The translations under genes were made by a program, and so were the position numbers. Shown in pieces: positions 24,605-32,367 of a stretch of 35,527 bases of DNA. This stretch comes from Anaerolineales bacterium (GTDB taxonomy: Bacteria; Chloroflexota; Anaerolineae; Anaerolineales; UBA11657): NCBI GenBank assembly GCA_022450585.1, contig JAKUPR010000013.1, positions 1 through 35,527 of the forward strand. Direction: 5' to 3'. The notes beneath the pieces are model-generated. The model ran no database searches. It saw only the letters and a list, made by a program, of their open reading frames with translations, and was not told the origin of the DNA. Numbering within the stretch: the first letter of the stretch is position 1; each line of letters begins with the position of its first letter.

Positions 24605-24898
24605 CTGAAGAATAGCGACCCCCAAAAGTCATGGCAAGTTACTTTACTATCGGTCACTGGGCAAGTAGGTTGCCTTGCGATTGTTTTAATTGTGTTGGCG
24701 ACGTGGGCTGGGCGGTGGCTAGACAGTGTTTACGGAAGTGGAAGTTCGTGGTTCACAATTGGGCTACTAGTGCTAAGTGTGCCGGTTGTGTTGTTCCTGA
24801 CGCTCAGATTAGCTTTGCGGTCCACACGCAATTTAAGTGGGGAGCTAGAATCATCTAAAGGAAAGGATTTCGAGAGTGACGACAGCAGCGACTCCTAA
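24605..24898 (+). CDS. atpZ: AtpZ/AtpI-type ATP synthase accessory membrane protein (start uncertain)
   Basis: The protein has two hydrophobic segments joined by a loop with the family-like motif GRWLDSVYGSGSSWFTIGLL, then a hydrophilic acidic tail. This fits the AtpZ/AtpI (two-helix Fo accessory) family that precedes atpB in many operons. The first standard start (GTG at 24692) would remove the first membrane helix. The frame is open upstream to the TGA at 24599-24601 but contains no ATG/GTG/TTG. CTG at 24605, 11 bases after AGGGAG, would give 97 residues. Alternatively TTG at 24598 followed by a +1 shift at the UAG at 24613 would give a sensible N-terminus. It overlaps atpB by 23 bases. Confidence 0.65.
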   Translation: MKNSDPQKSWQVTLLSVTGQVGCLAIVLIVLATWAGRWLDSVYGSGSSWFTIGLLVLSVPVVLFLTLRLALRSTRNLSGELESSKGKDFESDDSSDS

Positions 24899-25880
24899 GA
24901 GGCGGTTTGGTGTAAAACGCTGGATAGTCCTAGCTTGCATCATTCTGGGGGCTTACTTGCAGTTCGGGCCATTACCGACAATCGCTCCTAATGTGTTTCT
25001 TCCTGGGGAGAAAATAGGACATCCCCCAATAAATATTCCTGTTATCAATCAGCCTTTGACCAACACACTAGTGGCTACTTTTCTGACTGATATAGTTGTG
25101 CTGTGTCTCGGGTTTTTTATTTGGCGTAAAGCTACTAAAGGAGACCTAGTTCCTAGCGGTTTCTATAATGCCCTAGAGGCCTTATTTGAGTTCTTGTGGA
25201 ATACTGCGGTGACTACAGCAGGCCGTAAGAATGCCATTAAATTCATTCCCTATATGGCGACAATTTTTATAATGGTATTGGTAGCTAATTGGATGGAGCT
25301 GATACCAGGGGTTGATAGCGTTGGTGTTTTGGAGCCTGCTCATGGCAAATTTACTGGTTATGAAGCACATCCTATAGGTTCAGCTTATTGGCTAGATGGC
25401 AGGCATGAGTTGCCTCATGATGAAGGCGGTCATGGGCTGTGCCATTCCTGTACTATAACCCCATACGTCAGAGCTGCTGCTACTGATCTCAATTTTACCT
25501 TGGCATTGGCGCTAATCTCGGTGTTTATGACCCAAGTGTTTGGCATTGCGGCTCAGAAAATGGGTCATGTAACAAAGTTCCTTAATTTTCGTGCTTTAGT
25601 TACTAAGCCGGTCTGGGGAGCAATGGATTTTGCAGTAGGAATTCTGGAGTTAATCAGTGAGTTTGCCAAGATCCTTTCATTTACATTTCGGCTCTTCGGA
25701 AACATTTTTGCGGGGCAGTTGTTGTTGTTTATTTTGGGGTCATTGATTTCGTTTATAATTCCTACTGGTCTGTACCTTTTTGAGATATTTGTTGGTTTGA
25801 TTCAAGCCTATGTGTTTGCTATGCTCACCTTAGTTTTCATGAGCCAGGCAACACAAGCACATGGCGCTGAGGCTCATTGA
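24876..25880 (+). CDS. atpB: ATP synthase Fo subunit a with His/Cys-rich outer loop
   Basis: Subunit a provides the two proton half-channels beside the c-ring. The essential arginine is Arg272 in LSFTFRLFGNIFAGQ, and the C-terminal GLIQAYVFAMLTLVFM is typical. At 334 residues it is longer than usual (about 230-290). The extra length lies partly at the N-terminus and mainly in a loop at residues 146-200, between the ELIPG region and the helix TDLNFTLALALISVF. That loop holds His156, 165, 177, 181, 186 and 190, with Cys189 and Cys192, and by homology faces the outside. The GTG start lies inside the end of atpZ. The next gene is atpE. Confidence 0.93.
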   Translation: MTTAATPKRRFGVKRWIVLACIILGAYLQFGPLPTIAPNVFLPGEKIGHPPINIPVINQPLTNTLVATFLTDIVVLCLGFFIWRKATKGDLVPSGFYNALEALFEFLWNTAVTTAGRKNAIKFIPYMATIFIMVLVANWMELIPGVDSVGVLEPAHGKFTGYEAHPIGSAYWLDGRHELPHDEGGHGLCHSCTITPYVRAAATDLNFTLALALISVFMTQVFGIAAQKMGHVTKFLNFRALVTKPVWGAMDFAVGILELISEFAKILSFTFRLFGNIFAGQLLLFILGSLISFIIPTGLYLFEIFVGLIQAYVFAMLTLVFMSQATQAHGAEAH

Positions 25881-25918
25881 TTGTATGAGGTGTAACATAA
25901 TACTGGAGGGTATGTACG

Positions 25919-26155
25919 ATGGAAGGTGATATAGTTGAAGCAGCTAAATTAATCGGTGCAGGTTTGGCGGCCATTGGTGTGACGGGAGGAGGTATTGGTA
26001 TTGGGTCAGTTGTCGGCGGTGCTGTTCAAGCAATGGGTCGCAATCCGGATGCAGCGCCACTGATTCAGACCAACATGATCATTGGTATCGCGTTCGCCGA
26101 GGCCGTTGCGATTTATGCCCTAGCAGTGGCGTTTATCATTTTGTTTGCGAGCTGA
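25919..26155 (+). CDS. atpE: ATP synthase Fo subunit c
   Basis: A 78-residue hairpin of two membrane helices joined by the polar loop RNPDAAP, with the GGGIGIGSVVGGAVQAMGRNP glycine-rich first helix. The ion-binding carboxylate is Glu in IAFAEAVAIYALAV. The residues after it lack the Ser/Thr usually found in sodium-binding rings, so protons are the likely coupling ion (inference). GGAGG precedes the ATG by nine bases. atpF follows after 51 bases. Confidence 0.97.
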   Translation: MEGDIVEAAKLIGAGLAAIGVTGGGIGIGSVVGGAVQAMGRNPDAAPLIQTNMIIGIAFAEAVAIYALAVAFIILFAS

Positions 26156-26206
26156 GCAGGGCATCAAAGCTCGAGAAGAATTGGAATTAAATTAGGAGGC
26201 TTATAT

Positions 26207-26953
26207 ATGGAAGCCTTAGGAAATCTTGGAATAAACTTGAGTTATCTTGTCGTACAGATACTCAATTTCTTTATTGTTATGTTGATTATGTCGTTCTGGG
26301 CCTACAAACCGATACTTAAGGTTCTTGACGAACGGCGTAATAAAATCGCGCAGGGTCTAGAGGATGCGCGTGAGGCTGCTGATGCACGCGCTAATGCGGA
26401 GAGCGAGGCTGAGAAAATCATTGCTGATGCTCAGGCTGAGAGGGCTAGCATTGTTGCGGATGCTACGCAGCGAGCCGAGAAGACTGTCGCAGATATGCGT
26501 GCCGCTGCTGAACAAGAGAAAGCACAAATTTTAGAGCAGGCTCGTGAGGATCGGGAGGGTGTAATAGAAAGTGCCCTATTGGATATGCGCCCTCAGGTAG
26601 CTTCTCTGGCAATTGCAGCCGCAAATAAAATCTTGGACGTTGGGCTTGATGAGGCTCGTCAGAAAGCACTGGTAGATGAGTTCTTCTCTGGCGTCTCTGA
26701 TGGGAAGGTTGCGGTTCTGGAAGGAGCCAAGCTGCAAGGGCAGTCGGCAGTGATTACGAGTGCCATCACCTTGACTTCGGATGAACAAACTCAGATACGA
26801 AGTGGATTGGCAGAAAAGCTGGGAAGCGATGCTGATATATCTTTTCGTGTCGACCCGTCTATTCTAGGTGGAATAGTTGTACGGGTGGGCGAACATGAAG
26901 TGGATGGATCGGCACGTCGTTCTTTGGAGAGTTTGCAGCAAAGCTTGGTATAG
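26207..26953 (+). CDS. atpF: ATP synthase subunit b fused to a delta C-terminal domain
   Basis: Residues 1-160 are a normal subunit b: one N-terminal membrane helix (about 12-32), the YKPILKVLDERRNKI motif and a long Ala/Glu-rich coiled coil. Residues 181-248 match the C-terminal domain of subunit delta/OSCP: VITSAITLTSDEQTQI, FRVDPSILGGIVVRVG and the DGSARRSLESL ending. The helical N-terminal domain of delta, which binds the top of alpha, is absent. The fused protein may thus replace part of a separate delta, or delta may be completed elsewhere. An AGGAGG lies eight bases before the ATG. It is the last gene of the cluster; no atpA, atpG, atpD or atpC follows. Confidence 0.92.
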   Translation: MEALGNLGINLSYLVVQILNFFIVMLIMSFWAYKPILKVLDERRNKIAQGLEDAREAADARANAESEAEKIIADAQAERASIVADATQRAEKTVADMRAAAEQEKAQILEQAREDREGVIESALLDMRPQVASLAIAAANKILDVGLDEARQKALVDEFFSGVSDGKVAVLEGAKLQGQSAVITSAITLTSDEQTQIRSGLAEKLGSDADISFRVDPSILGGIVVRVGEHEVDGSARRSLESLQQSLV

Positions 26954-26977
26954 TCTCTTTCTAAAAACAGTGAATTG

Positions 26978-27020
26978 CAGCCCTGAGATAAACAATTTAT
27001 ATCTCGGGGCTGTTGTAGTT
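26978..27020 (+). terminator. Terminator-like hairpin ending the nuo-atp cluster
   Basis: CAGCCCTGAGATA (26978-26990) pairs with TATCTCGGGGCTG (27000-27012), 13 base pairs with one G-U, over a 9-base loop. It is followed by a broken T-rich tract (TTGTAGTT). It starts 25 bases after the atpF stop and marks the true end of the operon. Confidence 0.7.
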
Positions 27021-27031
27021 AACGTACACGG

Positions 27032-27037
27032 TATAAT
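27032..27037 (+). promoter_or_regulatory. -10 box upstream of murE
   Basis: A perfect TATAAT, 59 bases before the murE GTG and just after the hairpin. No clear -35 is visible at normal spacing. Confidence 0.4.
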
Positions 27038-27096
27038 TACTAGGGTACTAAAGCGGAGTTTACTACGTTTATCTTGACTATCTCTCTGACAGTATA

Positions 27097-28698
27097 GTGA
27101 AAATTTCTGAATTAATCGAGTTCGTCCAGCTCTCTAATCTACACAATGCTAGTGACTTGGAAATCACGGCGGTCGTAGAGGATTCGCGGGCTGTAATCCC
27201 CGGAGCTATTTTTGTGGCTCGACGTGGTCGGGAATATGACGGACATAGATTCATACAGGCAGCATTGGATTGTGGGGCGGCCGCGATTGTGGGTGAGATA
27301 GATTTGGGGAAACTACCGGAATCGTCTGCTAAGATGTCCGTTCCCTACTTGCAGGTACCGGACGCATCTGTCGCAGTAGGTAATCTTGCTGCTGCTTTTT
27401 ATGATTTTCCGGCACATGATTTGGTGATGATTGGTGTCACTGGAACTGATGGTAAAACCACTACTTGTAATCTTATCCATAATGTTTTGCGGACTGCCGG
27501 TATACCCACGGGCTTGATATCTACAGTAAACGCTGTAATCGGTGATGAGGTTGTGGATACCGGATTTCACGTAACTACACCAGATGCAGCTGCAGTACAA
27601 TCTCTTCTATCTCAAATGGTGGCAGCTGGCATGACTCATTGCGTTCTGGAGGCCACATCCCATGGTCTTGCGCAGCACAGGCTGAATGGTTGTGAATTCG
27701 ATATCGCGGTGCTGACCAATATCACACACGAGCATCTTGATTATCATGGTTCACTGGGCGCCTATTTGCAGGCAAAAAACATGCTTTTTGATGGTCTGTC
27801 ATCTTCCGTGCCGAAGGCAGGTATACGCAAACTTGCAATCCTTAATCGTGACGATGAGTGTAGCTATTCGTACATTCGTGAGAGATTGGAGGTGGCTTGC
27901 GTAGATTATGGTCTTCGTATGTCCACCAACTATCAGGGCGAGAACGTACGAGTTGTTGAGTCTGGAACCTGCTTCGATGTGATCTCAGAAAGTGCGACTT
28001 TCCAGGTTGATACCGCACTTATTGGAGAATACAATGTTTCCAACTGTCTTGCTGCCGTTGCAGTGGCGCGATCTGGTCTTGATATTGGAATTGAAACCAT
28101 ACAGTCTGGCATATCAACAATGCCGTCTATACCAGGTAGAATGGAGTATATAGATGTGGGGCAGGAATTTGATGCAGTGGTGGATTTTGCGCATACTCCG
28201 AACTCTCTCCGTGAATTACTCAGGGCTGTAAAAGAAATAATATCGGGACGCGTAATTGTGGTGTTCGGGTCGGCGGGCCTACGCGACACTGCTAAGCGTA
28301 GCTTGATGGGTTCCGTGGCTGCCGAGTTAGCTGATGTTACAGTAATTACTGCTGAAGATCCTCGTACAGAGTCTCCTCTGGATATAATGGCAGAGATTGC
28401 CGCTGGGTGTGTTAAGGTGGGTGGCATCGAGGGCGAGACATTCTGGAGGATGACAGACAGGGCCGAGGCAATTAAATTTGCAGTGGACCTAGCTGGACCT
28501 GGCGATATTGTGCTTGCGTGTGGTAAGGCGCATGAGCAATCAATGTGCTTTGGAGCAGTTGAATATCCGTGGGATGATCGCGTTGCTATGCGCGCAGCGG
28601 TGGCTGAACGTATGGGAACGGCAATGTCTACTCCGCTAGTGCTACCTACGTCAGCAATGTTCTCAGATGGATCTCGATTGGATATCAACGGTGGATAA
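27097..28698 (+). CDS. murE: UDP-N-acetylmuramoyl-tripeptide synthetase (MurE-type Mur ligase)
   Basis: MurE adds the third amino acid to UDP-MurNAc-dipeptide in peptidoglycan synthesis. The 533-residue protein has the three Mur ligase domains: an N-terminal UDP-binding domain (SRAVIPGAIFVARRG), the ATP-binding central domain with GVTGTDGKTTT (113-123), HVTTPDA and EATSHGL, and a C-terminal domain with DFAHTPNSLRELL. The substrate-selecting motif reads AEDPRTESP. It keeps the Arg of the diaminopimelate-type DNPR motif but changes the Asn, so the amino acid added is not certain. It starts with GTG, with a weak ribosome site. Other mur genes are absent. It overlaps the next gene. Confidence 0.9.
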   Translation: MKISELIEFVQLSNLHNASDLEITAVVEDSRAVIPGAIFVARRGREYDGHRFIQAALDCGAAAIVGEIDLGKLPESSAKMSVPYLQVPDASVAVGNLAAAFYDFPAHDLVMIGVTGTDGKTTTCNLIHNVLRTAGIPTGLISTVNAVIGDEVVDTGFHVTTPDAAAVQSLLSQMVAAGMTHCVLEATSHGLAQHRLNGCEFDIAVLTNITHEHLDYHGSLGAYLQAKNMLFDGLSSSVPKAGIRKLAILNRDDECSYSYIRERLEVACVDYGLRMSTNYQGENVRVVESGTCFDVISESATFQVDTALIGEYNVSNCLAAVAVARSGLDIGIETIQSGISTMPSIPGRMEYIDVGQEFDAVVDFAHTPNSLRELLRAVKEIISGRVIVVFGSAGLRDTAKRSLMGSVAAELADVTVITAEDPRTESPLDIMAEIAAGCVKVGGIEGETFWRMTDRAEAIKFAVDLAGPGDIVLACGKAHEQSMCFGAVEYPWDDRVAMRAAVAERMGTAMSTPLVLPTSAMFSDGSRLDINGG

Positions 28699-30097
28699 AA
28701 AACACTATGAAACCTTGGTGACTCTGTCACTGCTACTGCTTGATGCGGTTGCTATCACGGTAGCGTATTTGCTGGCTTATCAACTGCGCGCTGCTATCGC
28801 TTTTCCCAGTGAGCCACAGGGCTTGGAATCCATCACAACATATGGTCGTGTTATTCTGGTTCAGGTTATTTGTGTGCAGTCTGTTTTCTACTTGAATCGT
28901 CTCTATCACAGCGCACGCAGCATCGGGAGAGTGGATCGTGCCTCTGCGGTGTTTAGTGCGGTCTCTGTTGGTGCGCTGCTGTCTATTGCATTTGCCACAC
29001 TACTCTTCAAGAACACTGTTTTTGAGGTGGATCACTCCCGTACGATTGTAGTTTATGCATGGTTATTAACGATAGTGGTTGTACTTCTTGGTCGTGGATT
29101 GCACAGCCGTGCTCTCGTGCTATTGCAAGGCCGCGGACTTGGCTTGCACCGGTTGTTGGTGGTAGGCACCGGCGATGCCGCAGCTGTGGTTATTCAAAAG
29201 GTTACCTGGTCTCCCCGGATAGGATATCAACTGGTTGGTTTGGTAGATGGAGACGAAGCGCCGACTGAGATGCTTGGTGCGACGGTTATTGGACATTCGA
29301 ATGATTTGCAAAACTTGGTTGAGGAGCACGCAATTGATGAAGTGATCATTGCTCGTCCTGATGCGACTAGAGATGAGCTAATTGGTTTAATCGCTCGATG
29401 TCAGCGAGGACGTGTCAGTGTCAAGGTGGTACCTGATGTGTATGAGATTATGGCAGGAGAGGTTTCGGTTTCTGATCTTGGTGGTCTTCCTCTTCTCACG
29501 GTCAGGGACATAGCGCTGCGCGGTTGGCGTATGTCGCTAAAGCGTGTGGTGGATTTGATAGTCAGCGCAGCCGGGATTGTTATATTGTCTCCCCTGATGA
29601 TGTTGGTTGCGGCGTTAATTAAGATAGGTTCTGACGGGCCCGTTTTTTTCTTTCAGGATCGGGTTGGTCTTGATGGCAAGGCATTCAAGATATTTAAGTT
29701 TCGTTCAATGCGCACCGATGCTAATGAGATGCGCCAGTGGACGGTTGCGGAGGACTCGCGTCGTACTGGATTAGGGCGTTTTATCCGTCGCTTTTCAATC
29801 GACGAACTCCCCCAATTGATCAACGTAGTACTGGGTGATATGAGTCTAGTGGGCCCTCGTCCTGAGCAACCTCAGTTTGTGGAGCATTTTCAGGAGCGAA
29901 TTCCTCGGTATATGGAGCGACATCGAGAGAAAGCCGGAATGACTGGATGGGCACAGGTCAACGGGCTCCGCGGTGACACCTCCATAGAAGATCGGACGAG
30001 GTATGATCTGTGGTATGTGGAGAATTGGTCGCTGTGGTTGGATTTTAAGATCATTTTGCGTACAGTATTTCAGGTGCTCGCGGGAAGAGCTTACTGA
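28667..30097 (+). CDS. Undecaprenyl-phosphate sugar phosphotransferase (WcaJ/WbaP-like)
   Basis: The 476-residue protein has the layout of polyisoprenyl-phosphate hexose-1-phosphate transferases. It has four N-terminal membrane helices (about 15-130), a Rossmann-like CoA-binding-type domain (about 135-270, with LLVVGTGDAA), one further membrane helix (about 288-312) and the catalytic C-terminal domain. The latter shows GPVFFFQDRVGLDGKAFKIF, KFRSMRTDA, RRFSIDELPQLINVVLGDMS and LVGPRPEQP. It starts exopolysaccharide or glycan repeat-unit assembly on the lipid carrier. The ATG at 28667 overlaps murE by 32 bases; GTG at 28691 (8-base overlap) is an equally plausible start. No other polysaccharide genes are nearby. 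Confidence 0.9.
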   Translation: MDLDWISTVDKKHYETLVTLSLLLLDAVAITVAYLLAYQLRAAIAFPSEPQGLESITTYGRVILVQVICVQSVFYLNRLYHSARSIGRVDRASAVFSAVSVGALLSIAFATLLFKNTVFEVDHSRTIVVYAWLLTIVVVLLGRGLHSRALVLLQGRGLGLHRLLVVGTGDAAAVVIQKVTWSPRIGYQLVGLVDGDEAPTEMLGATVIGHSNDLQNLVEEHAIDEVIIARPDATRDELIGLIARCQRGRVSVKVVPDVYEIMAGEVSVSDLGGLPLLTVRDIALRGWRMSLKRVVDLIVSAAGIVILSPLMMLVAALIKIGSDGPVFFFQDRVGLDGKAFKIFKFRSMRTDANEMRQWTVAEDSRRTGLGRFIRRFSIDELPQLINVVLGDMSLVGPRPEQPQFVEHFQERIPRYMERHREKAGMTGWAQVNGLRGDTSIEDRTRYDLWYVENWSLWLDFKIILRTVFQVLAGRAY

Positions 30098-30162
30098 GGG
30101 GAGACCAGATACGGTGATTTGGGTGAGTGGTGTTTCTACATGTATGAGATCGATCGTTGTAC

Positions 30163-30191
30163 TTGCCAGCCAGAATCCCATGTGGTATATT
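30163..30191 (+). promoter_or_regulatory. Promoter upstream of metK
   Basis: TTGCCA (30163-30168), 17 bases and TATATT (30186-30191) with an extended TGn. The predicted start is near 30198, upstream of a terminator-like hairpin that precedes metK. Confidence 0.5.
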
Positions 30192-30210
30192 GATTTTGCA
30201 CTCTTTGGCC

Positions 30211-30239
30211 AATCCCTTCTTGCGTGGAAGGGATTTTTT
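30211..30239 (+). terminator. Intrinsic terminator between promoter and metK
   Basis: AATCCCTT (30211-30218) and AAGGGATT (30228-30235) pair perfectly over a 9-base loop and run into a T6 tract. It may end the murE/sugar-transferase transcript, or attenuate metK if the promoter at 30163-30191 is used. None of the SAM riboswitch consensus sequences known to me is visible next to it. Confidence 0.75.
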
Positions 30240-30270
30240 ATGGAGACCTTGTGTCAGGAGCAATAGTACG

Positions 30271-31482
30271 ATGAGTAACTCATTTATGAAGTCGGAACGA
30301 CTACTGTTTACTTCAGAGTCGGTGACTGAAGGGCATCCAGACAAGATGTGCGATCAAATTAGTGATGCGGTCCTAGATGCCATAATGGCTAGAGACCCAC
30401 ATGCTAGAGTAGCTTGCGAGGTTGCTGTGAAGACCGGTTTTGTTATGTTGCTGGGAGAGATAACTACCGACTGCAATGTGGATTTTGACAGAGTGGTGCG
30501 TGGTGTCATTGCGGAAATCGGTTATAACAACAGCGCAACCGGCTTTGACGCTGAGACTTGTGGTGTACAGGTGGCGATTTCCTCACAGAGTCCTGACATT
30601 GCTCGTGGTGTTGAAAAATCCATGGAGGCAAGAAACAGCGATATCGCTGAGACTGATGTAGAAAGGTTAGGTGCCGGTGATCAAGGGATGATGTTTGGCT
30701 TTGCCTGTGATGAAACAGATGTACTAATGCCGATGCCGATTTACTTAGCACACAGGCTTACTCATCGCTTAGCACAGGTCCGGCATAGCGCTATATTACC
30801 GTGGGTGCGACCGGATGGTAAAAGCCAGGTAACGGTTGAATATAACTATGGTAAACCCAAGCGGATTGACACCGTGCTGATAAGTACTCAGCACGATCCT
30901 GGAATAGACCAAGACGAAATCAGTGAGAAAATGACTGAGCACGTGATCATGCCAGTGCTACCGCCTCAATTGGTTAGTGATGACCTGCGTATTATCACGA
31001 ATCCGACCGGGTCCTTCATCACTGGAGGGCCAAAAGGAGATGCCGGTCTGACTGGACGGAAGATAATTGTAGATACTTATGGTGGTATGGGTCGTCATGG
31101 TGGCGGTGCTTTCAGTGGTAAGGATTGTACTAAGGTGGACCGGAGTGCTTCCTATGCTGCGCGTTGGGTTGCTAAGAATTTAGTGGCTGCCGGGATCGCC
31201 GAACGTTGTGAGATTCAGATTTCTTATGCTATCGGTGTTGCTAAGCCTCTCAGTATCAATGTCGAGACTTTCGGTACGGGTACTATTGAGGACGCAGCAA
31301 TCAGCGCGATAATCTCAAAAGTGTTTGACCTACGGCCCGGTGCAATTATCCGTGATTTGGATTTGCGCCGCCCTATTTACCGACAGACTGCTGCTTATGG
31401 GCACTTTGGGCGTGAAGATCTCGATTTGCCTTGGGAGCGTATAGATAAAGTGGAAGCGCTGCAAGCGGCTGTCAGCCATTAG
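30271..31482 (+). CDS. metK: S-adenosylmethionine synthetase
   Basis: MetK makes S-adenosylmethionine from methionine and ATP. From the ATG at 30271 the protein has 403 residues, close to the family norm, and AGGAG lies ten bases upstream. A further in-frame ATG at 30157 lies upstream of the terminator and would add an atypical extension. Motifs: [20 protein letters not shown] (His22, Asp24), [16 protein letters not shown] and [23 protein letters not shown]. All three structural repeats are present. Confidence 0.97.
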   Translation: MSNSFMKSERLLFTSESVTEGHPDKMCDQISDAVLDAIMARDPHARVACEVAVKTGFVMLLGEITTDCNVDFDRVVRGVIAEIGYNNSATGFDAETCGVQVAISSQSPDIARGVEKSMEARNSDIAETDVERLGAGDQGMMFGFACDETDVLMPMPIYLAHRLTHRLAQVRHSAILPWVRPDGKSQVTVEYNYGKPKRIDTVLISTQHDPGIDQDEISEKMTEHVIMPVLPPQLVSDDLRIITNPTGSFITGGPKGDAGLTGRKIIVDTYGGMGRHGGGAFSGKDCTKVDRSASYAARWVAKNLVAAGIAERCEIQISYAIGVAKPLSINVETFGTGTIEDAAISAIISKVFDLRPGAIIRDLDLRRPIYRQTAAYGHFGREDLDLPWERIDKVEALQAAVSH

Positions 31483-31727
31483 AGGCAGGCATTCGTATAT
31501 TAGTCAACTTTTCACCGACTGGCAGGATGTCGGGTCATTGCCACTAAACGCCACATGTCAATGAATTGTATCTTCTTTAGTAACTATTATCTGGTATGGC
31601 TTGTCGAAGTATATCAGCCAGCCTGACTTAGAAGCGGATATGACTGGGTTGGGATGACCTGTATTCCGAACAAGTGTGATGGCAATGTAATGGGGATTTG
31701 GGATAAGAAAATGAAGTATGCATTCCA
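31483..31727. other. Non-coding gap between metK and LOG-family gene
   Basis: About 245 bases with no coding frame on either strand that looks real. I see no tRNA or strong terminator hairpin. The end of it leads into an extended -10 promoter for the next gene. Confidence 0.4.
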
Positions 31728-31736
31728 TGGTACACT
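31728..31736 (+). promoter_or_regulatory. Extended -10 promoter placing the start point at a GTG
   Basis: TGG followed by TACACT (31731-31736). Six bases separate it from the GTG start at 31743, so a leaderless mRNA is predicted. The -35 region is weak (AAAATG). Confidence 0.45.
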
Positions 31737-31742
31737 CTCGCT

Positions 31743-32294
31743 GTGACAGTATCTTCAATAATTTCAGTATTCGGATCCTCTCTGCCGACTGAGGGGATGT
31801 CTGAATATGCTGAGGCGCGAGAATTAGGTGGCATTCTTGCTAAGTCCGGATACATTATTGCCACTGGTGGATACCGGGGAGTGATGGAAGCTGCTAGCCG
31901 GGGAGCTAGCGAAGCGGGTGGGCATGTCATTGGTGTAACCTGTGATCGGATCGAAGCATTCGTGCCTGGCTTGTCAGCGAATCGTTGGGTATCAGAGGAA
32001 ATCCGGTTTCGTGATTTGCGCGCGCGATTGAATCATTTGGTGGTAGAAACTCAGGCCGCCATTGCTATGCCAGGAGGCATTGGTACTCTTTCGGAAATTG
32101 CACTTAGTTGGAGTTTGTTGCAGACTGCCGAAATGCCTCCGAAACCATTGATATTGGTTGGGCACGTTTGGGACTCCGTTGTCCGTATTTTCCTGGATCA
32201 AGCAGATGAGTATGTCGGTGAAAATGACAGGGAATTGGTACGCAATGTGGATACTGCAGTTGAAGCGGCTAGGTTGGTGGCGGAGTATCTGTGA
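31743..32294 (+). CDS. LOG-family nucleotide-binding protein (cytokinin-riboside phosphoribohydrolase-like)
   Basis: The 183-residue Rossmann-like protein has the LOG-family hallmarks: SVFGSS at the N-terminus, ATGGYRGVMEAASRGASEAGG (residues 40-60) and the phosphate-binding PGGIGTLSEIA (110-120). Characterised relatives remove the base from nucleoside monophosphates, and some were mis-annotated as lysine decarboxylases. The usual MxxRK motif before PGG(x)GT is replaced by RARLNHLVVE, so activity on standard LOG substrates is not certain. The start is GTG, without a Shine-Dalgarno, consistent with a leaderless message. It lies between metK and proS. Confidence 0.8.
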   Translation: MTVSSIISVFGSSLPTEGMSEYAEARELGGILAKSGYIIATGGYRGVMEAASRGASEAGGHVIGVTCDRIEAFVPGLSANRWVSEEIRFRDLRARLNHLVVETQAAIAMPGGIGTLSEIALSWSLLQTAEMPPKPLILVGHVWDSVVRIFLDQADEYVGENDRELVRNVDTAVEAARLVAEYL

Positions 32295-32367
32295 TTGCGT
32301 AAACTGTTTCGTATTTTCCCTAACGGTTACACAAACATAGCGAGTAATCAGGTCATTAAGCACTAGA

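Noticed and set aside
27933-28730. 265-codon minus-strand frame inside murE
   Set aside because: Antisense shadow of murE; Ser/Thr/Pro-rich without recognisable motifs.
30211-30270. SAM riboswitch upstream of metK
   Set aside because: The leader from the likely promoter is only about 70 bases, and none of the conserved SAM-I or SAM-II sequence blocks is visible; only a terminator hairpin remains.
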